The notes beneath the pieces are model-generated. The model did not search any database, was not told the origin of the DNA, and saw only the letters and a program-made list of their open reading frames with translations. 64,000 nucleotides of DNA, taken from Lyophyllum atratum (lineage: Eukaryota > Basidiomycota > Agaricomycetes > Agaricales > Lyophyllaceae). The position numbers were made by a program, and so were the translations under genes. Shown piece by piece: positions 36,245 through 47,669 of the stretch. Location of the stretch: contig JACGCN010000016.1 of NCBI GenBank assembly GCA_014905825.1, forward strand, positions 496,001-560,000, read 5' to 3'. Position 1 is the stretch's first letter, and the number at the start of each line of letters is the position of its first letter.

Positions 36245-36253
36245 GATGTATAT
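36245..36253 (+). repeat. Target-site duplication, right copy (GATGTATAT)
   Basis: Exact copy of 35612-35620, directly following the right TIR, which ends TTTTACCC. Confidence 0.9.
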
Positions 36254-36457
36254 GACAGTTTCGTCGTGAGTCACTGCTTCACTGGATATCCACGACGGTT
36301 ATCTGAAGGCCTTCTGTTCCTTGAAGTCATTCAGTATGAAGGTTGGGTGCAAGTTGCGAAGACCGGCTCATTTTAGTGACCGGAGCCGATACATGTTGAA
36401 ATTGATCTCGTCTAATCTCGTCAAGTTCTCCTCCGGGTCTTCGTCCCATCCTATTTC

Positions 36458-37002
36458 ATGATGAACGTGTATCATGGATCGTGTCTCTGTCACTCAGTCG
36501 AGTACACTATTACGGGCGAACCATTCACCTTCTACGTCTGCCATTGCCAGAACTGCCGCAAATCATCTGGGTCTGCTTTCCTCGCAAACGCCTTTTTCAA
36601 ACCCGAGGTATATATCTAGCTTTTTGGCCTCAGTGTTATTATAGGAAGTAACGTGGGGTCCGCACAGCAAGTTGTCGTGACGCGGGGAAGCGAGCATGTC
36701 AAGGCATACCGCGACACAAATACTGCCAGCGGCAACGCGCTTCTCCGTTCTTTCTGCCCATCGTGCGGCGCATCCCTGTTCTTGGAGAACAACAAGAAGG
36801 AGTTCAAGATTGTGAATGTGGGAACGGTGGATGAGGATGTTGACTGGGGTGAGCTCACATACAAGTTTACCTCTAAATCAAGCTGGTGCTCACAGGGATC
36901 CGTACTTGGTCGGTAGTTCCCCGAGGGGAGAGATATGCCGAATGCAGGAAATCATGGGTTCAAGGTATCAAGACAAACCCGAAGCGGCAATCGAAACTCT
37001 GA
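36458..37002 (+). CDS. GFA/Mss4-like zinc protein, copy B
   Basis: Three exons start at ATG 36458 (a second in-frame ATG at 36461) and end at TGA 37000-37002. All zinc cysteine groups are present: GSCLCHSVEYTI, VCHCQNCRKSSGSAFLANA and RSFCPSCGASLFLEN. The latter continues into KEFKIVNVGTVDED and, after the last intron, GIRTWSVVPRGERYAECRKS. The fold is that of the GFA/Mss4-like zinc proteins. Introns have GTATAT/ACAG and GTGAGC/ACAG borders, at positions equivalent to those of copy A, which supports a tandem duplication. The exact substrate is unknown. Confidence 0.88.
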
Positions 37003-37473
37003 GCAACTATCTTGACGTTGTATTAGACACTGAGATAAACAGAACAAGACCTTCCCTCGTCCTACAAGTCGAGCAAAAATACATTGCAAGTTCAAGGGCG
37101 TTTTTACGGATGCCATACCCAAAAATACATGGAAACTGGCGCATTATGGATATACGGCTGCATGCGACACTAAGAGAACCTCATAGCCTTCTATCGGATA
37201 CATCTTCTCCCTTCTTCTCCTCCTGATTCTGCAGAACGACGTACTTAGCTAGGATCGCTCGCTCAACCTCTCTCCTTCCTTCTTCCGTTTACAAATTTAA
37301 ATCTAAATGATATACTCTCTCAAGAATTTGCTCTCATGGCAGCGAGCACTCACTTTGGCCTCGGACTCCGACGCGCGTTTCGTAATTTAAGTCACGTGTC
37401 CATTTAAAGACCCCCGACCTTTGGCCCCAAATCTTGACTCTAACCACGACGGGCATCCCGATACACGATCAAG

Positions 37474-40400
37474 ATGACCAAAGGATATCTAATGAACAGT
37501 CTCATCGAGAAGGCATGTTGAACTCTTCTATTGCTGAGTTATACGATGCTGAACACCATGCGGAATATTTCCAGATGCAGTCGCCTGACCAGGACTTTCG
37601 GTATGTCGGACTGCGACGCGTCCCTTCTCAAAATCACAATCCTTAGCACATTTATATGATAGGTTCATGGGTCTCAACGACTTGATGACCGAGATCAAGC
37701 AGGATCAGACATGCTTTCTTGGCGATGAAGCTGTAGAGACAAAGGTCCTGCATCAAGTATTGGCGCTTGTCGAAGATAAGATATCTGAAGTGAAGAATCA
37801 GGCTGTCAAATGGTACGCTCATTTGTGCTCTCGAAGTAATAACGATAACGAGCATGCATGCCACAGTCTAGGTCAACTGATCAAGATTATAAGACAACCA
37901 CAGATGGAGACGGTGGTGGACAAGTTGATTGATTTCTCGGGTGGCCAGGACGAAGAGCTTCGTGACATCTCAGGTCTTGGTGCGTCAAATACTTTCGAGT
38001 CCTTTGTACATAGTCTAATCTCCCCACAGCGCTGAAGACGATCACGGCAGAATTGCCACCAGATGGCAAAGTCGCCGCCACTGCGTGTGCCAAGCTAACT
38101 CCAAAACTACTCGGTCAGATACAGAACGTAAGATAGTTACTCTAACATTGATATGTGCTGACCTCTCCTTAGCCGAAAACGCCACCCGAGGCGCTCGTCG
38201 AAACGCTGTCGATTCTGTCCATCCTCATCAGCCGTTTCCCCGCTTTGCTCGCCAGCGCAACTTTCAGCCCGGAACCATTGACGGTGTTGGCTCCCCTTCT
38301 CTCTCATGCGCGTCCCGTTGTCAGGAAACGCGCCATAATCACGCTCTCTCAGTATATCCCTATATCGCGACCAGAGCTTTTCCACCACCTGCTACAGACG
38401 AACGTGCTCCCATTCCTTGACCCCTCTGTGAATATTGAGAAACAGAAAACGACAGTACATTTGGTGGCGGCAATAGCGCGTCATTCACCCGTGCAAATTG
38501 CTCCTGTCCTCACTCAGATCGTGCCTGGTATCTTGAAAGCTGTTCACAGGGATGACGATGAGCTGCGCGAGGGCTCTCTTCAGGTAAGTGGATAACTGTG
38601 GAAACATTTATGTCGTTCTGACGCAAGGGGCAGGCACTCGAGGCCATCGTGCTGAGATGTCCCACCGAGGCTTCCCCATATCTAGAAGCTATAGTCCAGG
38701 TCGGAAATCAGTTCATCAAGTATGACCCTGTATGTGTAATCGTGAAGGAATGAAATCACTTATTGACGCCATGTCTCTAGAATTATGCCGGCGACGATGA
38801 AGATGAAGAAATGGCCGACGAGGAGGAGGACGACGAAGATGAGGCGGAGCTTGATGACGAGTCAGTTCTTAGCAACGTATGTATATTTCCAACTGACACT
38901 TTATTGAGGTACTCGGACGACGAGGACACCTCATATAAGATCCGTCGATCTGCCACGAAGCTTCTCGCAGCGATCATTGGCACGCGCCCAGAACTTCTAA
39001 CTTCAATTTACAAGACTGTCTCCCCAGTTCTTATCTCTCGATTTGATGATCGTGAATCCACCGTCCGTCTGGAAGTTTGGGCTACCTATGTTATTCTCTT
39101 GAATCAGACCGCTCTCTATGGCGGTCTTCCTCAAAGTAAAGACGATCTCAGTCCCCGTGGAAAGCGTAAACGCGATACGGAGATCATGGATGCCGAAGAA
39201 GGCCCATATAGTCTTCTGAAATCTCAGGTCCCTTCCCTTTCCAAAACGCTTCTTAGCCAGCTCAAATCTGCGAAGACCCCACCCGCTACACTGCAAGCGG
39301 GCTTTCGCCTTCTCCATGCGTTGCTCACGGTACTGCCGGGGTGCCTGTCCACCCAGGTTCAACCCGTCTTCTCCACGTCAAAGACGATCCTCTCTCAACC
39401 CCCTACCACGTCGACCTCCACTCTGCATCTCACCTGCCTCTCGTTCCTCGCTCTGTTTGTCGCCACGCACTCTCCTCTGACATTTGCAGGATCCCTTTCA
39501 ATTATCACCCCGGTGTTGCTTAAGTCCCTGGGAGAGCGTCACCCTCGTATCGCTTCAGAATCTTTCCGCGTATTCTCAGCTTTGCTGAATGCACTCAAGC
39601 CCGTCAAGGGGGCCGACTGGACCGACGCCGTCTATCAGCAGGCTGTCTCTAAATTAAGCAGCCACGATACCGATGCAGAGGTGCGGGCCTGTGCAGAGGA
39701 TTGTATTGCCGATTTGTGGATATGCGCGACCGAGACTATGAAGAGCAACGGTGGTAGAGAGTGGGAATCGATCTGTAGAGCGACTGGCAAGACCGATGGG
39801 GCTGTCAGGGTCGTGACTAAAGTGGCGAAAGAGGTGTCCGTCAGTGATGCCTGGGTTAGCGGGTGTGTGGACTGGTTATTGAACCTGTTGAAGAAGAGTG
39901 GACGCAACGGCAAGCCCGAGATTTTTGTTGCCCTGGAGTATTTGCTTAGGTCGTAAGTCCTTGTTTCTGGTTCTTGTCTCGAACAACTTTGCTGACAACC
40001 TTTCAGTTACACTTCTGGTGTACCACCTGCTCTGGCACCCGCTCTCGTCGCCCAAGTCAAGCCCTATATCTCAGTCTCCGATATCTCCCTACTATCGCAC
40101 TCATTGACTATCCTGGCCTATCTCTTGCAGTTCACACCAAGCGCTACCTTCCCCGAAGTAGAAAAACATCTCTTGGCCGACATCTATCAGATCTCCCACT
40201 CACCACTCCTATCGCCCGTGGCTCTTGAGTCCCTGCTGGCCTTCTTTTCTGCCTTGGTACAGGCTGATGATCAGATTTCGACTCACATCATTCCTAACTT
40301 GGTCATCTCCGTCGAGAGGGCACCGAAGGCTGAGGCTAGCCCTGCGAACGTCGCCAAATGCATTGCCCAAGTCGTGAAAAGCCAACACAATGTCGCTGCT

Positions 40401-42013
40401 GGAACGGTTGCGGAGTACTCCAAGCACCTCAAGGTAGGTATAGTATCTACCTTGGATATCCGCGCTTACGCCTAGTGCTGTCCACTGCAGAAGTCCTCAA
40501 AAGCGAAGCCCTCACTTGTCGTTTTGAGCCTCCTCATTATTGGCGAGCTTGGTCGCTTCATGTCAGTTTCTTTCTCGTGTACTTGAATGAGTATTGATGA
40601 GCGGCCGCAGTGATATGTCACTCCAGCACGATGTGTTTTCTAATGCAATTGACTACTTCGAGTCAGAGCAAGAAGAGCTCCGTGTTGCGGCTGCGTTTGC
40701 TGCAGGTAATTATCTTTGCCAGAGTTTGTAATGTTTGCTGACCTTTGCCTGGCCCTACAGGAAATATCGCCATCGGCAACCTTCAAAAGTTCCTTCCTGC
40801 CATCGTCAAATTGGTAGAGAGCGACCCGAAGAAGCGTCTACTGGCCCTCCATGCATTGAAAGAGGTAAAGTACTAACCTGACCTTGAGCCTCGCTGCTAA
40901 CTTTCGAGACAGGTCGTGACACATTGCTCCCATGGACAACTGGAAAACGTCGCCGATATGCTATGGGTTCCCCTTTTTGAAAACTCTGAGAACTCCGAGG
41001 AGACGACGAGGAACGTGGCTGCGGCGTGTCTTGGCAAACTGGCAACGACGCATCCCTCAAGATATTTGCCTCAGCTTCATGTATGCCATGCAGGGTTGTT
41101 GATAATGCCTTATCTGATCTGACGTGGTTGCTTTACAGGCTCGTATCCGGGAACAGAGCGCCGCGACGAGGGCGACCGTCGTATCTGCGATCCGTTACAC
41201 ATTCGCGGATACGTCGCAGTCCTACGACGAACTTTTGGCGCCCTTGCTTGTCGATTTCCTCTCATTGATGCTCGACTCGGACCTCGTAAGTCAAATGCTC
41301 AATGTCTTTTCACCTAGCACTGATTTACTATCTCTTCCCAGACTGTTCGCCGTCTAGCACTCTCGTCACTGAACTCGGCTGCCCGTACCAAGCCCCATCT
41401 AATCCGAGACCCTCTTCCTTCCCTCCTGCCGAGCCTGTACGGCGAGACCGTCATCAACCCCGATCTCATCCGCACAGTCCAAATGGGACCCTGGACGCAC
41501 AAAGTCGACGACGGACTCGAGGCGCGCAAAACTGCTTACGAGACGATGTACACCCTGGTCAGTCCCCTTTTCTCATCCAGGAACCCAAAGAAAAGTAGGG
41601 GCAGGATGCTCATCCGGCTTCCACAGCTCGATACGTGCCTCACCAAGCTCGATCTGCACGAATTCCTGGGCCGGGTTATCCCGGGTCTTTCGGACGATTC
41701 GGACGAGATCAAGGTGATCTCGCATATGCTGCTGTTCCGCCTGGCGCAGGTGGCGCCGGCGGCGGTGTCGCAGCGTCTTGACGAGGCGACGCCGCAGCTG
41801 GAGAAGACGATGAAGGGCGCGAATGTCACGAAGGACACTGTGAAGCAGGATCTGGAGCGTGCGGCGGAGTTGCAGAGGAGCGCGCTGCGTGCTGTGGTTG
41901 CGCTGAGTAAGATTGGGGCGGGGGTGTCGCCGCGCTTTGATGCGTTTGTGGAGGATCTTAAGAAGGGCACGCAGTGGGGCCCGGAGTTCAGGGAGTTGCT
42001 TGCTGCTCATTGA
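37474..42013 (+). CDS. CAND1: CAND1/TIP120, cullin-associated NEDD8-dissociated protein 1
   Basis: Fourteen or so exons encode a HEAT-repeat protein of about 1,200 residues that starts MTKGYLMNSLIEK and ends FRELLAAH at TGA 42011-42013. Diagnostic stretches are SPDQDFRFMGLNDLMTEIKQ, KISEVKNQAVKCLGQLIKII, DEELRDISGLALKTITAELP and an acidic loop (MADEEEDDEDEAELDDE) followed by YSDDEDTSYKIRRSATKLLA. It also has DSDEIKVISHMLLFRLAQ and, near the end, the KQDLERAAELQRSALRAV helix. CAND1 wraps around unneddylated cullin-RBX1 and exchanges F-box and other substrate receptors on SCF ligases. An F-box gene lies 7 kb away. The first intron (37513-37574) uses a GC donor (GCATGT). Contiguity of LIEK with MQSPDQDFRF, as in other CAND1 proteins, supports that splice. 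Confidence 0.95.
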
Positions 42014-42272
42014 TTTCTCGATGCACCCGCCGTGTTGTGTGAATCGTGATTGCTGTCCTGCTACTAATAAACGTTTGTATACACATTCATACCCCTCCTG
42101 TATCCATATCGACTTGGCACCCTCTAAACAAATGATGATGGGGATTTCCGTGTTGTGCGCTGATGTATAGTACATGCGAGATGCGTAAAATATGTCTGTG
42201 TAGTGTGTGCTTAGTATGTGTGGGGGGTAAGTACTCTACTAGAGGTGGAATGATATAAGCCCGATGAAACAG

Positions 42273-44364
42273 TTACTCCTGGGAAAACCAGGACCCAAAC
42301 AATCTCTTCTTGATCTCAGCTGCGGCTCGTTTTCGTTCCTTTCCAGCCATACCCTCTCCAAGAACGGATTTGTTCTCGATAGCGCGGCGGCTGAGGTATG
42401 GCATCACCTACATCATTATCAGCACGAGAAGGAACTGGAGATGATATGGGGATAGGACGTACATCGGCAAGGGCACCGTATGGCACGTATCTGGGAAGGG
42501 TTATCAGCAAGGTGTATAGTACCATTTTGTAGGGGTATGAGACGTACTTGATGATTAGAGGGCTATTCGACGCCGTCGAGTTCACCAAATGGTTCGTAAG
42601 ATCGTCGTGCATCCCTGCCCAAAGCGCATCAGCCAAAATCACCCACGCACCCAAAAGGTACTTGAAGAAAAAGACGCACCATACAACTGCCCGATCGTCA
42701 CCCGCTCCGTGACGTCATCGGGCAGCAACACCAGGTTGTCCTCCTTGGGACCCTTAAGCGCCAATCCGGCTTTGACCAGCTCCTCCAGGATCAACTCACA
42801 GCTCTCCCAATTATGCGTCCCGAAGAGCACCCCGACCGCCGGGGTCCGCGTGTCCACGTCCGCCTTGACACACCGGATGAGCATGCGCACACACGCGTTG
42901 TAGCACGCGTCCGTCTCGGGTTTCGTGCGCCACACGGGGGGCGGGGCGTCTGGGGAGATGGATAGGGAGGGCTGGTGCAAGAGATGCGCGTGGTGGGATG
43001 CGAGTTCGTGGGGGTGGTATGCGCCGCGGACGAGCTTGACGCCGAGGGCGTAGTTGCCTGCTTTGGCGTCGGCGAGGGATTGGGCGAGGTGTGCTGGTGT
43101 GCTGGGGGGACGGGGGCGGGAGGGGGCGTGTTAGTAGCTAGTATGGTGGGGAGGGTTGGGGGAGGGGGACGGGGACGGACCGTTGGAGGTAGGCTTGGTA
43201 GGTTCCGTAGATGAGGGGCTGGACGTTGGAGGTGTCGGGGTTCTTGTTCTTGCGGGAGGGCAGCTGGTTGAACTGGCGGGTGAGGGAGAGGGTGAGGGCG
43301 TCGATGGCGGGTTGGTACCAGCTGTACTCGGCGTCGACTATGATTTTGATGCCGCGTTGTTTGGCGCGGGTGCATATCCTTACCAGGCTGGCGTGCAGCT
43401 CGCGGAGGGATGTGATGTCCTCGGCGGTTAGGGCGTTAGGTCCTTGTGGGGTCGAAGGGAGGGGTTGGTCGAGGATGTCGAGATCCGATGAATGGGCGCA
43501 TCCGGGAAAGGGAATTGCGGAGTTCGGACGGGTGGTAAGGACGTGCGAGGATAGTTTGATTAGGGCCTGTGAGTCTGGTAATAGCGCACTCTGGTATGGA
43601 AATCAGCACAAAAAGTATCGCAAACGAGAGGGGGTCGAACCATTTTGACTGCCACCCAGGTCTTTCGGCCGGTGTGGAGCTTACCCGAGATGCCATCCTC
43701 GAAATCGGCTGCGACGTCGATGCAGTGAACCATCTCGTCGACGATCTCTCTGTGCGGGGACGCCTCTGCGTGCTTGGCCTTGTGAGATGAAGCCGTGGCT
43801 TCAGCCTCGTCGACTTCGACCGAATAGGCAAACAGAGCACCCTTGTTTGTTGCCCGGAGCTTGTACAGCAACGGAAGGGTCTTCTGCGCCGTGTCACCGC
43901 CTACGAACTGTCAGAACTCAGTCCCACTCAACAACGCCGGATCGTCAGGTCATAACAAGGCGTACTTGGTCAAAGAACGTGATCCGGACGAAGGTCTCCG
44001 CAATCCAGCTGATACCAGGTAAGGTCGCGAGCTGCAGTAGCCTCGGGGAGTTATCGACTAGTGCTGGGATGGAACACATGGTGTAGACGGCGTAGGTCCG
44101 GATGAGGGCGCCGAGGGACATTTCCTTGGTTTCGTCGGGTGCTACGGCGTCGGCGTGGATGATGGAGGTGTAGAATGGTGAGAGCCCCAGGGCGAGCAGG
44201 ACGCCGCCGGTGACTAGACCGAGCCTTCGTTTGGTAGCGGTTCCCCCAGCATGTGTGCTAGCATTGCGCCATGGGATTCGTGGAATAGAACTTGTCCTGC
44301 CCGAGGTTGGACGTAGTACCTGGAAGAGGGATGATCTGGTAAGACTCCTGGGGGCTCTTAACAT
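42273..44364 (-). CDS. PUT1: Proline dehydrogenase, mitochondrial
   Basis: Several exons start at ATG 44364 and end at TAA 42273-42275. The N-terminus (MLRAPRSLTRSSLFQVLRPT) is basic and hydroxylated, as in a mitochondrial presequence, and is followed by a hydrophobic stretch (LGLVTGGVLLALGLSPFYTS). Core motifs of the FAD-dependent beta/alpha barrel are IIVDAEYSWYQPAIDA, LIYGTYQAYLQRTPAHL, GVKLVRGAYHPHE and VLFGTHNWESCELILEEL. Others are VTERVTIGQLYGMHDDL and IKYVPYGALADVMPYLSRRA with its adjacent ENKSVLG. The two Arg of the SRR motif bind the proline carboxylate. The enzyme oxidises proline to pyrroline-5-carboxylate at the inner mitochondrial membrane and feeds electrons to ubiquinone. It is convergent with CAND1 and head-to-head with BCP1 across 202 nt. 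Confidence 0.93.
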
Positions 44365-44566
44365 CAAAGAAGTGCGTGTGAGCAAAGGAGGAGGGAGGAC
44401 ATTTAATAAGAGGTGTTTACGGATCTTATCATACTAATAGCCAGGGGAGAACGGATCTTGAGGGGCTGATTTGAGGTGGGCGTACTAAAGTTGAGCCAAG
44501 TGTATTTCCGGTGATTCCGAAGCGAGGAATCAATTCCGCATCAGGACTTGTTATCTTTTCTATCCC
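44365..44566. promoter_or_regulatory. Putative bidirectional promoter spacer
   Basis: 202 nt between the start codons of proline dehydrogenase and BCP1. It must hold both 5' leaders. No TATA element is obvious. Confidence 0.5.
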
Positions 44567-45677
44567 ATGTCCAAACGCAAACAATCTGCTGCAGACGACT
44601 CGGACGACTCCTCGTCGGACGTGGTATGTTGATTTCTTCGTTTTTATTGGCTTAACACTCACCGAGGTCCACCCAGTAGTCTCTAATCGATGTCGACTTT
44701 GATTTCTTCGATCCAAATCCCGCAGTGGACTATCAGGCGCTGAAGCGGCTGCTTGGCCAGCTGTTCCAGCGAGATGCAGACATCTTCCAGCTACACGAGC
44801 TTTCTGAGCTCATCCTGAGCCAGCCGACGGTGGGCACCACGATAAAAACCGACGGAATTGAGAGCGATCCATACGCTTTTCTCACTGTGCTGAATATGCA
44901 CGTTCATCATGTGAGCATAGGCTATCTCTATCTCTCACTAAAAATTGTCTCAACCAGGTGATCAGGAACATCCCTCGATAAAGGCAATCGCCAACTACGC
45001 CCTGCAAAAGTCGTCAGCCGACCCTGCGTTCCACGCGACGCTGCAAGCCCTCTTCTCACAGAATCAGGCCCATATTGGATTCGTATTCTGCGAGCGCCTC
45101 ATCAACATGCCCGTACAAGTTATCCCACCGATGTACAACATGTTGAGCAAAGAACTGCAGTGGGCCATAGACGACGTGCGTCCACTTATCGAACCTTCAT
45201 GATTCTGCATCAATCTGATACTCCCTACCCCGTAGAACGAACCATACACGTTCAGCCATTACCTATTCATCTCACGGACATACCACCTCACCCAAGACGA
45301 GGAATCCGCCCTCCTCAACTCCGCCCCGCACGCCAAAGCCCAGCCCTCCTCAAAAAAGTCTAGAAAGGCCACGACGACGCAGCCCATACCTGCGTCCGCT
45401 CCGGACGGGATCTACCCATACCACCCCGAGGACGAGTATATCAAGCTGGTGCGTCCCCCTTCCTTTTCTTCTTATGTGTGATGGGGAGAGCGTTGACGCG
45501 TTGGTGTGATATTAGGCTTCGGTGCATTCGGTGGACTACCAGTTTACGACTGCGGCGGAACCAAGGGACAAGGACTCGTTTGGGCTTGATACAAGGGGGC
45601 GCATGATGCTGGTGCCTGCGGATAGGTTCGTGGAGTTGGTTGCGAAGATGAATGAAGTGTACGCTCCTCCTAGTTGA
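44567..45677 (+). CDS. BCP1: BCP1/BCCIP family protein
   Basis: Six exons start at ATG 44567 (MSKRKQSAADDSDDSSSDV) and stop at TGA 45675-45677. After the acidic N-terminus come SLIDVDFDFFDPNPAVDYQA, LKRLLGQLFQ, VGTTIKTDGIESDPYAFLTV, HIGFVFCERLINMPVQVIPP, ELQWAIDD, YTFSHYLFISRTY and a C-terminal TTAAEPRD...MMLVPADRF. This matches BCP1/BCCIP proteins. In yeast Bcp1 is a nuclear chaperone that protects ribosomal protein Rpl23 and is needed for export of certain cargoes. The human homologue binds BRCA2 and p21. Introns are 45-60 nt. It is divergent from proline dehydrogenase. Confidence 0.92.
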
Positions 45678-45891
45678 TTACGTGAATATATATAACCTTG
45701 GATGGATCACACTCGTGAATCGTCGTTCTAACTTCAGACCAGGCATTTCCTCATTCGTTTTTTGACTGACATGAACCGAAAATAGCACATCCTCAACCCC
45801 TCCACAACGAAAGGCCAGTCAGCCACCCACCACTTCCTCTCCTGAAACCAGCCACCTGTTCCTTCCTCCCTCTCCAGAAATCACCACCACC

Positions 45892-46329
45892 ATGCCCGCC
45901 CCCTCCAAACCCCGCACCTCCCTCCCCACCTTGAAGCGCACCTCCACCGCCTCCCACCTCTCCGACAACCTATCCAAAGAGCTCATCCGCGTGCAAAAAG
46001 CCACACACGTCATCCGGCAGAAAACGCTCAAGATCTTGGAGACGAAGGGCCGCCTGAGGAAGAGGGTCGCGTTCTCGCTGCACGGGCATGGGCATGGGGA
46101 TCTCGATGGTGCGTCTCTGTTCTCTGTTCTCTTCTGGGAAGCTCATGAGATTGGTGGGATAGTGCTGCTGGCGGCTGGGGTGAAGGCGCAGCAGAAAAGG
46201 AAGGCGGCGGGGGTGAGGAGGCTTAGAAGACGGGATTCGGGGGGTGCTGCTGGGCGGGCGGCTAGTGGGAGCCCTGTGAAACGCCGGGGTGAGGACGCGT
46301 CGGACTATGTTTTGGTGTACCACGACTGA
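45892..46329 (+). CDS. Small basic protein of unknown function
   Basis: The frame from ATG 45892 (MPAPSKPRTSLPTLKRTST) to the stop at 46327-46329 is open without splicing. A plausible 54-nt GTGCGT...GATAG intron at 46109-46162 lies in frame and has no stop, so both spliced (127-residue) and unspliced (145-residue) forms would code. The N-terminal half has a helical segment (LSDNLSKELIRVQKATHVIR) followed by LRKRVAFSLHGHGHGD. The C-terminal part is Arg/Gly/Ser-rich. No known family is recognised. Confidence 0.5.
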   Translation: MPAPSKPRTSLPTLKRTSTASHLSDNLSKELIRVQKATHVIRQKTLKILETKGRLRKRVAFSLHGHGHGDLDGASLFSVLFWEAHEIGGIVLLAAGVKAQQKRKAAGVRRLRRRDSGGAAGRAASGSPVKRRGEDASDYVLVYHD

Positions 46330-47669
46330 CGACACGCTTTTTCCAGCTGGGACTTCACCGGGTGAGGAAGCTGACCCCGGCGCTGGTACGAAGGTCGTCG
46401 CGGGGACCGGTGAGTGGAGGTGTATAATGGATAGGCTATGTGGTATTGACCGTCGTTCAGCGATCCCGCGGTCGGTCCACGCGATGTCGACGAGGAGCTC
46501 ATCGAAACTCGGTTCTTTTTCTTTTGAGGCGTCTGGATGATTTTTCTGTGCTGTCTGTGTGTGTATGATTCTAGTTCATGGAGGGGTTGAGTTTGTAGTT
46601 CGGTGGGCGTTTGTACGTTTCCTGGAGGTTGCATCTAGTTTGAGGTCGATATGACTAAATGACGTGTCGGTCTTTCTCGTCGACGCGAATCCAGGACCAT
46701 TATTTCTTTGGTGAGTATTCAAGGTGGCTTTGCTCTCTCAGGTTGTCGGATACTTGGCGAAACCATTGGCCACCTTTAGAACTCTCATACTTGAGCTTTT
46801 GATTTTAGACCATAGTACTGGTAAGCATTACCTCTACTGAGAGGCAAGTCCATGACGTCGTTCACGATCTTGAGATGCGGTCGAGGAAGATACATGGAGT
46901 TGTAGCCTGTATAGTTTTCGTACCCACCATTTTACGCGACTGGAACTTGATGGAAGAGTATGTGTGTACACGACCACTCTTGTAAAACTAGCATAGCCTT
47001 TACTCTGTGTACGCCGAAAAACCACCATTTATCAGCTCTGCTATTCGTCTCATCCATGTCGAAATTTCAACTCCATGTCTGCACAAAACCGCGTGACCAA
47101 CACTGGCGGTCCGTGCGCATTCCCCCATCCTATAAAACCCACCCTCCGACACAAGAACACCTCATACTTACCTTGATGGCATAAGCCCCTTCACCTACCC
47201 GGGTTTGTGGGCCGTGAAGACTCTCCATAGCACGGCGACCCTGTCCATACAGGGAGTGTTTGCGGCTTGTATGGGCTTCGGCTCATGCACCGTCTCAATA
47301 TTTTCCAGTCCCGCTCCGGCCACTCTGGCTGGGCGGGTGCTCTTTTTTGCTTTTGCGGCGGGATAACCCTAACCTTAGATACAGGGCTCTTACATAGTCT
47401 GCCTTAATGCACTGAGTTTTCGTCTTGAATCGCAGAATGTGAATGAAACTCGCTTTAATTTCGAAGTGATTGGCTTATTACTGAACAAAGCTTAAAATGT
47501 TCATGTGTTTCTGGTTCCTCTCATATTATTATTTCTTGGTGTGAATGGTGAACCGCTTCTCCACAACAGATCAACGATGCTGTACATAATTTGGAGATTG
47601 TGTATGCCTCGATAAGATGGCAGAGTGCTTTTGGAAGACGAGTCCTCAGGGCATGGAAGTGAGTGAATT
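46330..47669. other. Intergenic region
   Basis: About 1.3 kb, AT-richer than the genes, with only short frames. A CCCTAACC match near 47367 is a single chance occurrence, not a telomere repeat. The right border is the inverted-repeat element. Confidence 0.5.

Noticed and set aside
38811..38870. Tandem GAC/GAG-type repeat
   Set aside because: It encodes the acidic loop typical of CAND1 and does not need a separate explanation.
38783..38983. Poly-Ser minus-strand frame
   Set aside because: It is the complement of the acidic Glu/Asp loop of CAND1.
42791..43375. Minus 194-codon Pro/Arg-rich frame
   Set aside because: It overlaps the proline dehydrogenase exons in another frame and consists of low-complexity shadow sequence.
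47362..47375. Telomere-like CCCTAACC
   Set aside because: A single copy without tandem repetition. It is a chance match.
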